From NCBI GenBank assembly GCA_024405115.1, contig JAKSPD010000008.1, positions 1 through 55,479 on the forward strand: DNA of 55,479 nucleotides, in the 5' to 3' direction. The position numbers were made by a program, and so were the translations under genes. The notes below the pieces were generated by a model. That model was not told where the DNA came from, made no database searches, and worked only from the letters and a program-made list of their open reading frames with translations. Positions 15,894-24,337 of this stretch are shown here, in pieces. Position 1 is the stretch's first letter; each line of letters opens with the position of its first letter. Origin of the DNA: Lachnospiraceae bacterium (GTDB lineage: Bacteria > Bacillota > Clostridia > Lachnospirales > Lachnospiraceae).

Positions 15894-17087
15894 TTACATC
15901 TGGGGCTTTGCCTGTCCGCACTTAAAGCAGAAGTTGCCGGTGTTCTGTGTTCCGCAGCTGGGGCAGAACCAAGCGCCTGCTGCTGCCGGAGCCGGAGCGG
16001 GTTTAGCTTTTCCGCACATTGAGCAGAAGTTGCCCTGCTGGTTTGTAGCACCACATTCACATGTCCAGCCGCCTGCTGCCTGCTGCTGTGCCTGCTGTGC
16101 AGCCATCTGTGCATTTGTCTGTGAGAAGCCTGCGCCTACAGTGCCCATTGCGCCAAGTCCGAGACCCACGCCCATGAATGCTCCGCCTGCACCTGCCTCG
16201 TTTGAGCCTGCAGCCTTGATGCCCTCTGCAATAGTCTGCTGAACGTAAGACTCGCGAAGGTTGGGGTCTGAAAGCATTGCAGCCTGGTTTCTCTTGTTGA
16301 TGAGATCCTGAGACTCCTGGGTGTAGCTGATTGAAGTAACGCCGACATGGTCTACTTCGAATCCACGGTTCTGGTTCCAGTCCTCATCGAGGCACTGCTG
16401 CATGTGCTTTGAAAGCTCGGGTGCCATTGATGCGAGGAAAGAGATTCTCTTGCCTTCTGCAGACATACGGTTCATTGCTGCAGAGAAAGCCTGAAGGTAC
16501 TCTGAAAGGTACTGGTCGTTTACGTCATCAATCTCAACGCGGTCCTTGTTCTTCGGAATAACCTGCTCATAGAAAAGAAGCGGGTTGGTAATCTTAACAG
16601 AATACTCACCGAAGCTCTTTACGAAAAGTTCAGCATTGTAGAAGTTATCAAAGTAGTTTAAGGGGTTCGGTGTGCCGAACTTGATTCCCTTGATTTCCTG
16701 AAGGTTGATGAAGAATACCTGCTGCTTCTGGGGGTTGGTTCCGCCATACTGGATACGTCCGAATACATCCTTTAATGTATCCTTGAACTGTCCGTTGAAA
16801 AGTGAGGGAGCTGATGAGTTATTAACTGTGTAGTAACCCTCCTCAGCTGTATAGTCAACGACCTTGCCGCCGTCAACAACCATCATGAACTGGTTCGGAT
16901 ATACATGAATGGTTGATCCGTTAGTTACGATATCAGAACTTCCTCTCTTATTTGAACCGTCTGTTCTAACCGGAACACCCTTTGTGAAGACTGTCTTGTC
17001 GCTCATGTTATCAGCTTCGAAGACTTCCTTCCACTGCTCGCCGAGGCCCTTGCCTACGGAGTTAACAACTGCCTGAATTAATCCCAT
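15894..17087 (-). CDS. SPFH-domain protein with C-terminal zinc ribbons (YdjI-like)
   Basis: A 397-residue protein. Residues ~25-280 form an SPFH (stomatin/flotillin-like) domain, the type once called virion-core protein (HVYPNQFMMVVDGGKVVDYT; FEVDHVGVTSISYTQESQDL). An Ala/Gln/Gly-rich linker (AQMAAQQAQQQAAGG) leads to two zinc ribbons, CECG..CSMCGK and CPSCG..CFKCGQ, at ~345-395. No transmembrane segment is seen, so it is likely recruited to the membrane by partners. In Bacillus, YdjI works with YdjG/YdjH to recruit PspA. PspA is absent from this window. It is the first gene of a five-gene operon; AAAGGAG precedes the ATG. Confidence 0.87.
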   Translation of the reverse strand: MGLIQAVVNSVGKGLGEQWKEVFEADNMSDKTVFTKGVPVRTDGSNKRGSSDIVTNGSTIHVYPNQFMMVVDGGKVVDYTAEEGYYTVNNSSAPSLFNGQFKDTLKDVFGRIQYGGTNPQKQQVFFINLQEIKGIKFGTPNPLNYFDNFYNAELFVKSFGEYSVKITNPLLFYEQVIPKNKDRVEIDDVNDQYLSEYLQAFSAAMNRMSAEGKRISFLASMAPELSKHMQQCLDEDWNQNRGFEVDHVGVTSISYTQESQDLINKRNQAAMLSDPNLRESYVQQTIAEGIKAAGSNEAGAGGAFMGVGLGLGAMGTVGAGFSQTNAQMAAQQAQQQAAGGWTCECGATNQQGNFCSMCGKAKPAPAPAAAGAWFCPSCGTQNTGNFCFKCGQAKPQM

Positions 17088-17171
17088 TTTTTTCTCCTTT
17101 CAATATTCACGTCCGGTTTTTCCGGTCATGTTTCATAAATTAATTCTATATATGAACTGTCCTTCACAGTA

Positions 17172-18503
17172 TCATACCCTCTTACTGAGTTCCGCGCTTA
17201 AAGCTTCATATCCCGGTTTTCCTAAAAGCGCGAACATGTTCTTCTTGTAGCTTTCAACGCCCGGCTGGTTAAATGGATTCACGCCCAGCATGTATCCGCT
17301 CACACCGCAGGCATACTCAAAGAAGTAGAAAAGCTGCCCCAGCGTATATGCATCACGTCTTTCAAGTTCAATCTTCATAACGGGAACCCCGCCGTCATTA
17401 TGGGCAAGTATCGTTCCACGCATCGCCTGATGGTTTATCTCATCCATTGTCCTTCCGGCAAGATAGTTGAGACCGTCAAGGTCTTCCTCCGCGTCTTTCA
17501 TTGTAACACACCTTTGTGTATTTTTAATGTCAAGAACCGTTTCCATGAGGATTCGCTCGCCATCCTGGATGTACTGGCCCATGGAATGAAGGTCAGTGGT
17601 CAGGTCAACTGATGCCGGGAAAATCCCCTTTTTGTCTTTTCCTTCAGACTCACCGTACAGCTGTTTCCACCATTCTGCAATGTAATGGAACGAGGGCTCG
17701 TAATCAGCCAGCACTTCTATCAGCTTGCCTTTCCTGTAAAGGATGTTTCTGCATGCAGCGTACTGAAGCGGCCCGTTTTCCTCAAAAGGCGCATTCTGAG
17801 CATGCTCACGCATTTCTGCGGCACCCTGGATGAACGCATCAGTGTCAATTCCTGCGACAGCGATTGGAAGAAGTCCGACCGCAGTGAGCACGGAATACCT
17901 TCCGCCCACGTCATCGGGTACGGTAAACTGTTCATATCCTTCTGCCACAGAAAGCATCTTCAGTGCCCCGCGCAGACTGTCAGTAGTGGCATAAATACGG
18001 CGTGAAGCTTCCGCACACCCATACTTTTTCTCAAGGAGGTCCTTAAAAATACGGAAAGCTATTGCAGGCTCCGTGGTTGTTCCCGACTTTGAGATGACAT
18101 TGACTGAAAAGTCCTTATCCTTAAGGGAATCAACAAGCTCTGCCAGATAATCCGCTGAAATCGAGTTACCGGCAAAATATATCTCCGGTCCTTCAACGCT
18201 ACCAAACTGTCTTCGTAAAAACTCAATGGCCGCCCTGGCTCCGAGATAGCTTCCGCCAATCCCGATCACGATAAGAACATCGGAATTCTCACGTATCCTT
18301 TTCGCGGCCGCCTTTATGCGTCCGTATTCCTCCCTGTTATAATCAATGGGAAGGTCCAGCCATCCGAGGAAATCGTTTCCGGCTCCGGACTTTTCCAAAA
18401 GGGTCCTGTTTGCTGAAAACAGTTCGCCTTTGACCGCACTAATCTCAGCTTCGCTCACGAAACCATTAAGAAACTTTCTGTTAAAAACAACATTCAAAGA
18501 CAT
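17172..18503 (-). CDS. pgi: Glucose-6-phosphate isomerase
   Basis: Interconverts glucose 6-phosphate and fructose 6-phosphate in glycolysis and gluconeogenesis; cytoplasmic. The 443-residue length matches the short Firmicutes form. Family segments include [20 protein letters not shown], the sugar-phosphate loop [15 protein letters not shown] (~134-148), [13 protein letters not shown], and the C-terminal [18 protein letters not shown] with the catalytic Lys. It has its own start site, with a terminator for the upstream gene between them, and is 85 bp from the ydjI-like gene. No clear terminator of its own is visible. Confidence 0.95.
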   Translation of the reverse strand: MSLNVVFNRKFLNGFVSEAEISAVKGELFSANRTLLEKSGAGNDFLGWLDLPIDYNREEYGRIKAAAKRIRENSDVLIVIGIGGSYLGARAAIEFLRRQFGSVEGPEIYFAGNSISADYLAELVDSLKDKDFSVNVISKSGTTTEPAIAFRIFKDLLEKKYGCAEASRRIYATTDSLRGALKMLSVAEGYEQFTVPDDVGGRYSVLTAVGLLPIAVAGIDTDAFIQGAAEMREHAQNAPFEENGPLQYAACRNILYRKGKLIEVLADYEPSFHYIAEWWKQLYGESEGKDKKGIFPASVDLTTDLHSMGQYIQDGERILMETVLDIKNTQRCVTMKDAEEDLDGLNYLAGRTMDEINHQAMRGTILAHNDGGVPVMKIELERRDAYTLGQLFYFFEYACGVSGYMLGVNPFNQPGVESYKKNMFALLGKPGYEALSAELSKRV

Positions 18504-18517
18504 TGAAAATACCTTTC

Positions 18518-18558
18518 AAAAAATCCCTGCGGCTATATGGTCACACAGCCGCAGGGAT
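18518..18558 (-). terminator. Terminator of the nitroreductase gene
   Basis: On the minus strand ATCCCTGCGGCT pairs perfectly with AGCCGCAGGGAT and is followed by TTTTTTG. It separates the nitroreductase transcript from pgi, which starts 15 bp further on. Confidence 0.85.
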
Positions 18559-18629
18559 ATTATAACATATCTGTTCAGTTTACAATAGTTTTTTTTAAAC
18601 TGAACTATCAAATACCTCTTAATATTCCC

Positions 18630-19133
18630 TTAAATATAGTATACCCTTCCCGGCCTGTGCTCCTTCGGGGCAGGATTCTCGTCAGGATATCCGAGTGCAA
18701 GGTGGCCGATTCCCTCAAATTCTCCCTCGATACCAAGCTTTTTAAGGATTTCTTTTCCAATCTCCCCTTCAAACTCCTGCTTTGCCCTGTGGATCCAGCA
18801 TGTTCCGAGTCCCAGTTCCTTTGCCTTAAGCATCATGTAACCAAGTGTTATCGGACCGTCATAAATATATGTTGGAGCCGTCTTATCAGCAATAACGATA
18901 AGTATTACCGGGGCTCCGTAGAACGGGTCCGCAGTGCTTCCCATGATATCGGCGTTAGCCTTCATGATGCGGTCGCGCATTTCCCTGTCAGTGACGGCGA
19001 TGATTCTTGTGCTCTGGCTGTTTCTTCCTGTGGGAGCATATATGCCTGCCTCAATGATTTCATCGATAAGTTCCTTTGGAACCGGCTGATCCTTATACTT
19101 TCTGATACTGACTCTTTCCTTTATAACGTCCAT
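18630..19133 (-). CDS. Nitroreductase-family FMN oxidoreductase
   Basis: A 167-residue small nitroreductase. It has the N-terminal FMN-phosphate-binding motif SIRKYKDQPVPKELIDEIIE (residues 8-27), GIYAPTGRNSQSTRIIAVTD, and the C-terminal GHLALGYPDENPAP segment. It is predicted to use FMN and NAD(P)H to reduce quinones, nitro compounds or an unknown physiological substrate. ATG at 19133 is preferred over upstream codons because AAAGGAAG lies just before it. It is monocistronic and divergent from the sirtuin gene. Confidence 0.9.
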   Translation of the reverse strand: MDVIKERVSIRKYKDQPVPKELIDEIIEAGIYAPTGRNSQSTRIIAVTDREMRDRIMKANADIMGSTADPFYGAPVILIVIADKTAPTYIYDGPITLGYMMLKAKELGLGTCWIHRAKQEFEGEIGKEILKKLGIEGEFEGIGHLALGYPDENPAPKEHRPGRVYYI

Positions 19134-19296
19134 GGTTCTTCCTTTCTTAGATAAATGATAAATACGGCCTTGCCGCGGAATGACTTCATTACAGGAATCA
19201 TTATAGACTTGTTTTTTTACCGTGTGAAGTATCACATGAAAATTTCAGCTTACACCATGCGCAAAAAGATATATAATCATTTAAGGAGGCATTGCC

Positions 19297-20046
19297 ATGA
19301 ACAAGCTTGAAACACTGAAAAAATGGATAGATGAATGTGACAGTATAGTCTTTTTCGGAGGGGCTGGCGTATCGACTGAAAGCGGGGTTCCCGACTTTCG
19401 CAGCAAGGACGGCCTTTATAACCAGCATGACGTAAAGTTTGATGCCTACAGGCCCGAATACCTGCTGAGCCACTCATGTCTCCGTGACCATCCCGAGGTA
19501 TTTTATGAATTCTACCGCCAGAAGATGGATACCAGAAACATAGAGCCTGACTTTGCCCACTGTTTCCTTGCAGACCTTGAGAAAAAAGGAAAGCTTACTG
19601 CAGTCGTCACACAGAACATTGACGGACTTCATCAGAAGGCAGGAAGCAGAAATGTATATGAAATTCACGGAACCACGGGAAGGAACTACTGTGCGAGATG
19701 CGGAAGGCCGTTTCCTGCAGATTATATCTTTGAATCAGAAGAAAAAATACCACGCTGCCAGTGTGGCGGCATGGTAAGATGCGACGTTACCCTTTATGAG
19801 GAACAGCTACCTGAGGAAGCTGTGGAAGGCGCCCTGAGAGCCATTGAAAATGCGGACATGCTGATAATAGGGGGCACCAGCCTCCAGGTCTATCCGGCGG
19901 CTTCCTATATCCATTATTTCAGCGGTAAACACCTCGTCGTGATCAACAGGGAAAAGCTCAATATCAGTCTTGATCCTGAAAACGATCTGGAAATCAATGA
20001 CTCCATCGGTAAAGTCTTTAAGGCTGTGAAAGCTCTGTACTGCTGA
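19297..20046 (+). CDS. NAD-dependent protein deacylase, Sir2 family
   Basis: Sirtuin of 249 residues that removes acyl groups from lysine using NAD+. Motifs: NAD-binding GGAGVSTESGVPDFRS (~residue 25), TQNIDGLHQKAGS (~107), catalytic His in EIHGTTG (~126), and a zinc site CARC (~135) plus CQCGG. The RBS AAGGAGG (19283-19289) and a TATAAT at 19272-19277 lie just upstream, giving a very short leader. Its 3' end overlaps the convergent PfkB kinase gene by 29 bp. Confidence 0.95.
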   Translation: MNKLETLKKWIDECDSIVFFGGAGVSTESGVPDFRSKDGLYNQHDVKFDAYRPEYLLSHSCLRDHPEVFYEFYRQKMDTRNIEPDFAHCFLADLEKKGKLTAVVTQNIDGLHQKAGSRNVYEIHGTTGRNYCARCGRPFPADYIFESEEKIPRCQCGGMVRCDVTLYEEQLPEEAVEGALRAIENADMLIIGGTSLQVYPAASYIHYFSGKHLVVINREKLNISLDPENDLEINDSIGKVFKAVKALYC

Positions 20047-20974
20047 TGAACCTTTCAACTTCCTCCATGCTTTTTGCCCCGTTTATCGCACCCACGTGTC
20101 GCGCGCACATGGCACCGCAGGCCGAAGCAATCCGAAGCGACTCCCCGTGTGTACGGCCAGAAAGCGTTCCCTTAATAAAACCTGAAAGAAAGTTATCACC
20201 GGCGCCTGTTGCATCAACGGCGTCGATTTTAAATGCCGGGATAAACATCTTCTCACTTTCGTTCCTGAAAAGACATCCTTTACTGCCAAGCTTTACTATG
20301 ACGTTTTTCACGCCATATGAAAGAAAGACGTCCGCCTCCCTTTCAGGATCCGTTTCCCCTGTATAATGGCGCGCCTCATCCTCGTTGGGAAAGATGTAGT
20401 CGATAAGCGGAAGCACTTCCTTCATGTCAGAAAGCGTGAGGTCCCAGAAATTTGGGAGCTTTGTATCCGCAAATGTAAGCACCCCGTTTTCCTTTGCCCT
20501 CATAAGAAATCTCTTTACGGCATCAGGCTCGCAGAACGGTGCACGGAACAGTGAGCCGAGCGTTACGGCCTTCGTTTCCGAAAGCACGTCCATGTGCAGC
20601 TCCGGGTGAAAGTTATACTTATGCGACCCGCTCATTATTGACTTCCTGTCCCCGGATTCATCCACAAACATAGCTGTAATGGGAGTTCCCATGCCCTCAG
20701 GCCTTACTGCGGGCGCTGTATCCACCCCGTTGTCCCAAAGTGCCTTTTCTATGATCTGGCCCACGCTGTCATCACCAAGGAAACAGAGTATTCCCGTCCT
20801 GAGTCCCAGCCTTGCGGCCGTCACCGCTTCGTTAAGCGCCTCTCCGCCCACATTAAGAGTGGCGCTTTCCGAAAGAAAGCGTCCTTTAGAAACCGGGTTC
20901 GGATCAAATCCTTTAATTATAAGGTCTGCGAGGGCCACACCCGCGCAGACCACATCATACTTATTCTGTTTCAA
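20018..20974 (-). CDS. PfkB-family carbohydrate kinase
   Basis: Ribokinase-type sugar kinase of 318 residues. The first PfkB region reads GGEALNEAVTAARLG near residue 42, and the second, carrying the catalytic Asp and anion hole, reads DATGAGDNFLSGFIKG near residue 250. Substrate is uncertain (fructose, ribose, 2-keto-3-deoxygluconate or a nucleoside are possible). The start is probably TTG at 20974 with GAAGGAAG upstream, placing it 14 bp inside the aldo/keto reductase gene, so the two are translationally coupled. The 3' end overlaps the sirtuin by 29 bp. Confidence 0.87.
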   Translation of the reverse strand: MKQNKYDVVCAGVALADLIIKGFDPNPVSKGRFLSESATLNVGGEALNEAVTAARLGLRTGILCFLGDDSVGQIIEKALWDNGVDTAPAVRPEGMGTPITAMFVDESGDRKSIMSGSHKYNFHPELHMDVLSETKAVTLGSLFRAPFCEPDAVKRFLMRAKENGVLTFADTKLPNFWDLTLSDMKEVLPLIDYIFPNEDEARHYTGETDPEREADVFLSYGVKNVIVKLGSKGCLFRNESEKMFIPAFKIDAVDATGAGDNFLSGFIKGTLSGRTHGESLRIASACGAMCARHVGAINGAKSMEEVERFISSTELSQP

Positions 20975-22073
20975 AGGCTTCCTTCACTTTCACAAGGTTC
21001 TCTATGATTGAAAGATGCTGCGGGCAGGCTGCCTCACACTGGCCGCATTCTATACAGTCGGACGGTTTTCCATGCTCCGCTATTAAGTTCGTAAACATCG
21101 TGGACATTGAAGGAACATATCCATAGAGCTTCATGGAATTATAAAGGCTGAAATAATCAGGTATTGCTATGTTCTGAGGACAGCCTTCCGTACAGTAGCG
21201 GCATGACGTACACTTAACCGCCACGGAATCATTGAGAATCTTCACGGACTTTTTAATGACCGCCTGCTCTTTTTCATTAAGCGGCTCAATGTCATCAAAC
21301 AGGGCGATGTTTTCCTCCAGCTGTTCCATGTTGCTCATGCCTGAAAGAATCATGCACACATCAGGAAGCGAAGCCGCAAACCTGAATGCCCATGAAGCCG
21401 CACTTGCCTCGGGATTCTCCTCCTTCATAAGGGAAAGAACACTTTCGGGTACCCTCGCCAGCGAGCCTCCCTTAACGGGTTCCATGACCACCACCGGCTT
21501 TCCGTGCTTTACGCATACGCCATAGCACTTATGTGCCTCGACCGTTTCCGAATCCCAGTCAGCGTAGTTAAGCTGAAGCTGAACCACCTCAAATTCAGGA
21601 TGCTCCGTAAGGAACCGGTCCAGAATTTCCGCCTTGTCATGATAGGAAAAACCTATATGCTTTATAAGTCCTTCTTCCTTTTTGCGCTTTATCCACTCAA
21701 AGCCGCCGGTTTCCGCCACTGACTCCATCCTTGACTTTCCCATTGCATGAAGGAAATAATTGTCAAAATATCCGGCATGGGTACGGTCAAGCTGCTTGTT
21801 AAAGATGAAATCGTAATCCTCAGGTGCATTTATAAGCCATACCGGCATCTTAGACGTGAGGAAATATGATTCTCTCGGGTATCTGTCAGCCACAAGCTCA
21901 CCGAAAAGCTTTTCGGAAGCTCCGCGGTGATACGGATAGGCAGTATCAAAATATGTATATCCGGCTGCAAGGAAAGCGTCCACCATACGGCGTGCCTCTT
22001 CCTTGTTTATGTTCTTCACATCATCAGGGTCATTGAGGGGAAGCCTCATAAGGCCAAATCCAAGTTTCTTCAT
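20961..22073 (-). CDS. Aldo/keto reductase with C-terminal 4Fe-4S ferredoxin domain
   Basis: The 370-residue protein joins an AKR barrel (GLMRLPLN at residue 8; AAGYTYFDTAYPYHRGASEK with the catalytic Asp and Tyr at ~39-55; TSKMPVW with the Lys) to a C-terminal ferredoxin-like module. That module has CTSCRYCTEGCPQN and CIECGQCEAACPQH, enough cysteines for two 4Fe-4S clusters. Such anaerobe-type AKRs are common in Clostridia; substrate is unknown. GGAGA lies before the ATG. It is followed immediately by the PfkB kinase, suggesting joint carbohydrate metabolism. Confidence 0.92.
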   Translation of the reverse strand: MKKLGFGLMRLPLNDPDDVKNINKEEARRMVDAFLAAGYTYFDTAYPYHRGASEKLFGELVADRYPRESYFLTSKMPVWLINAPEDYDFIFNKQLDRTHAGYFDNYFLHAMGKSRMESVAETGGFEWIKRKKEEGLIKHIGFSYHDKAEILDRFLTEHPEFEVVQLQLNYADWDSETVEAHKCYGVCVKHGKPVVVMEPVKGGSLARVPESVLSLMKEENPEASAASWAFRFAASLPDVCMILSGMSNMEQLEENIALFDDIEPLNEKEQAVIKKSVKILNDSVAVKCTSCRYCTEGCPQNIAIPDYFSLYNSMKLYGYVPSMSTMFTNLIAEHGKPSDCIECGQCEAACPQHLSIIENLVKVKEAFETE

Positions 22074-22175
22074 TTTTATCTCCTTTTTGAATCAAAACCA
22101 TTCTGCTGCAACCAGATTATATTCAAAGCGAATTCCATTTTTCACACTGCTGTCACTCGTGTCCTGCTCAAATGA

Positions 22176-23123
22176 TCACTCACCCTGGTTTCTTACCGAT
22201 GTTCCGATTAAAGTATATTTTTCGTGGCATTCCATTTCGATTAATTTATATGCCGCGTTCCTTTCCTCTTCTGTACTGAAAAAAGCAAACACCGTCGGGC
22301 CTGAACCGCTCATCATGGCCGCCCTGGCTCCCGCCGATATGAGTTTTTCCTTTATTTCCTCTATTTCTGGAAGCTTCCTTACCGTAACCCTTTCGAGGAT
22401 GTTCCCCATCAGGCTGCAGAGTCCGTAAAAGTCCTCGTTTTTCATTGAGGAAACTGCGGCTTCCACATCAGGATGAAGCCCTTTAATCCTTACTTCCTCC
22501 ATGCCTTCCTTCCATCCGCACACTTCATCAAGCGTCGTGTAGACCTCCCTGGTCGAAACGCCCTCATTCGGCTTTACCAGGAGCACAGGAAGTCCCTTAA
22601 GAAATTCCGGGGTGTCCAGCTTTGTGAGCCTTTCGCCGATGCCCTCAGAAAGCGCCGTTCCACCCATTATGCAGTACGGTACGTCCGCCCCGAGCCTCAC
22701 GCCCATGTCCATCATTTCCCTTAACGAAAGGCCCGTGTTAAAAAGCCTGTTCATTCCGCGGATTACTGCGGCAGCATCGGCGGAGCCGCCTGCAAGTCCT
22801 GCAGCAGAAGGTATTTGCTTTGAAAGATGAATGGAGACGCCTTCACTTATCCCGAATGTCTCCAGCATAAGATAAGCAGCCTTTACGGCGATGTTTTTCC
22901 TGTCAGCAGGAACATCCGGTGAAGCTCCCTCCATTGTCAGAATGACTCTTTCGGAGCCTGTGGCAGTCTCCGTTTCTGATTCAGAAATCTTTCGAAGACT
23001 TACCTTATCACAGAGGCATAGGTCCTGCATTATCATTTTTACTTCATGATAACCGTCCGGGCGCACCCCGGTGACATCAAGGGATATATTTATTTTGGCG
23101 TGTGCTTTTTCGCTGACGTTCAT
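22176..23123 (-). CDS. ispE: 4-diphosphocytidyl-2-C-methyl-D-erythritol kinase
   Basis: GHMP kinase of the MEP isoprenoid pathway, phosphorylating CDP-ME. Recognised from the N-terminus AHAKINISLDVTGVRPDGYH, the ATP loop IPSAAGLAGGSADAAAVIRG (~residues 95-114) and the C-terminal MSGSGPTVFAFF. The length of 315 residues is slightly above the usual ~285-300. No obvious Shine-Dalgarno precedes the ATG at 23123. The 102 bp after its stop show nothing recognisable. Other MEP genes are not in the window. Confidence 0.95.
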   Translation of the reverse strand: MNVSEKAHAKINISLDVTGVRPDGYHEVKMIMQDLCLCDKVSLRKISESETETATGSERVILTMEGASPDVPADRKNIAVKAAYLMLETFGISEGVSIHLSKQIPSAAGLAGGSADAAAVIRGMNRLFNTGLSLREMMDMGVRLGADVPYCIMGGTALSEGIGERLTKLDTPEFLKGLPVLLVKPNEGVSTREVYTTLDEVCGWKEGMEEVRIKGLHPDVEAAVSSMKNEDFYGLCSLMGNILERVTVRKLPEIEEIKEKLISAGARAAMMSGSGPTVFAFFSTEEERNAAYKLIEMECHEKYTLIGTSVRNQGE

Positions 23124-23252
23124 ATTTTGTTTACAAATCGTTTTATTTCTTTTTACTTAAAAAACATTTGTTGGACATCTTTACTTTTTATCATATAGTC
23201 AGATAAAGAAAACAAGCTGTTGCGATGCTTATAAGTTTTTTTCATAATACTT

Positions 23253-23275
23253 GCCCCGGTTATCTGAACCGGGGC
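23253..23275 (-). terminator. Hairpin after the L,D-transpeptidase gene
   Basis: GCCCCGGTT and AACCGGGGC form a perfect 9-bp stem with a 5-nt loop, 26 bp past the transpeptidase stop. The T-run is poor on both strands, so terminator function is likely but not certain. Confidence 0.55.
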
Positions 23276-23300
23276 TCCTCCCTTTTTATGGGGAAGTTTT

Positions 23301-24068
23301 TTATTCATACTTCGCAAAATTACCCTTTACATCGATTATGATAACAGTCTTTCCGTCCTCATAAAGCGTGAGGACTTTTTTCATTATGTCCTCTTCCACC
23401 GCAATGCACCCTGCCGTATTGATCTTAGGGCCCTTGCAGTGCAGGAAAAGCGCGGAGCCTTTTCCGCCCACACAGTCCGGGTTATATCCGGTGTCGATTG
23501 CATAGTTGTATTCAGGGTCTGCGTCTATAAGGTGCTCAGATCCCTTCAGGTCCTCTGATGCTGCGTTTCTTCTGTCAAAAAGCCTGTTATATGTCTTCCT
23601 GTCAGAATTACCGCCCCAGTAATAATTATCTGTAAGCTTGAGATAGTTGTCAGGGAAACCGGCCTCCTTATCCTTAATTCCAAAAGGAGTGTTCATCGTA
23701 AACATTCCGCAGGGAGTCTTCTGGTCTCCTTCCTTTACCTTTCCCATTCCGTTGCGGCCCATATATGCGGCTGCATCCTTTATCTCAGCCTTCCAGGGAT
23801 CAGTGCTGCTTTTTCTGCTGTAAACGGAAAGGCTTCCTGTTGCATTCTTTTCCTCACCGTTTGATTCCACGACAACTAAGACCGTAGCCGTTGACGGAAC
23901 TTTTCCATATGAGGGTCCCGTGGTTCCGGTTCCGGAAACTGCCGCACCAACCGGCGCAGCCGCCAGGGTGATGGCACCTGTTCCAGTTCTCACCGCGGCC
24001 AGGGCCGGCATGATAAGTGACGCACATAAAAGCACCGTCATAATGATTGTTTTAATCTTTCTATTCAT
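23301..24068 (-). CDS. Secreted L,D-transpeptidase (YkuD-type catalytic domain)
   Basis: A signal peptide (NRKIKTIIMTVLLCASLIMP, ALAA) leads a 255-residue protein. The catalytic region (~65-250) contains DQKTPCGMFTMNTPFG and LFLHCKG...INTAGCIAV. The last supplies the His and the Cys nucleophile of L,D-transpeptidases, although the usual SHGC is TAGC here. It probably crosslinks or trims peptidoglycan at the cell surface; this is inference from the family. ATG at 24068 is chosen because GGGAGA precedes it; an upstream GTG/ATG extension adds six residues. Monocistronic. Confidence 0.85.
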   Translation of the reverse strand: MNRKIKTIIMTVLLCASLIMPALAAVRTGTGAITLAAAPVGAAVSGTGTTGPSYGKVPSTATVLVVVESNGEEKNATGSLSVYSRKSSTDPWKAEIKDAAAYMGRNGMGKVKEGDQKTPCGMFTMNTPFGIKDKEAGFPDNYLKLTDNYYWGGNSDRKTYNRLFDRRNAASEDLKGSEHLIDADPEYNYAIDTGYNPDCVGGKGSALFLHCKGPKINTAGCIAVEEDIMKKVLTLYEDGKTVIIIDVKGNFAKYE

Positions 24069-24172
24069 AAAGCAAGTCTCCCGCAAATTTTACTGTATCA
24101 ATTATAAAGTCATTCCTGTCAACATTCAACCTCATAAAAGCGCAGTACATTCCAATATCTTATTATTTTGCG

Positions 24173-24246
24173 GAGAAAGCAGGTCCTCTCCCCAAAAAGT
24201 TCTTTCAGAACTTTTTATGGGGCACACCCTCAGGACCTGCTTTCTC
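24173..24246. repeat. Nested 74-bp inverted repeat
   Basis: Outer arms 24173-24187 (GAGAAAGCAGGTCCT) and 24232-24246 are perfectly complementary over 15 bp. Inside them CCAAAAAGTTCT (ending 24203) pairs with AGAACTTTTT-AT-GGGG from 24207. The element lies in the 269-bp gap between the L,D-transpeptidase start and the permease stop, separate from the permease terminator. It could be a second terminator pair, a small RNA or a miniature mobile element remnant. Confidence 0.8.
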
Positions 24247-24260
24247 ATGCCGGGCATTTC

Positions 24261-24311
24261 AAAAAAACTCCCACCCGTCTTCCTCTGATATGGTGAGGCT
24301 GCAGGTGGGAG
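24261..24311 (-). terminator. Terminator of the riboswitch-controlled permease operon
   Basis: On the minus strand CTCCCACC (24304-24311) pairs with GGTGGGAG (24268-24275) across a long partly paired loop, followed by seven T (24261-24267). It ends the methyltransferase-permease transcript 27 bp after the permease stop. Confidence 0.8.
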
Positions 24312-24337
24312 CTTTGAATTAGTTTTTACTGAATTTT

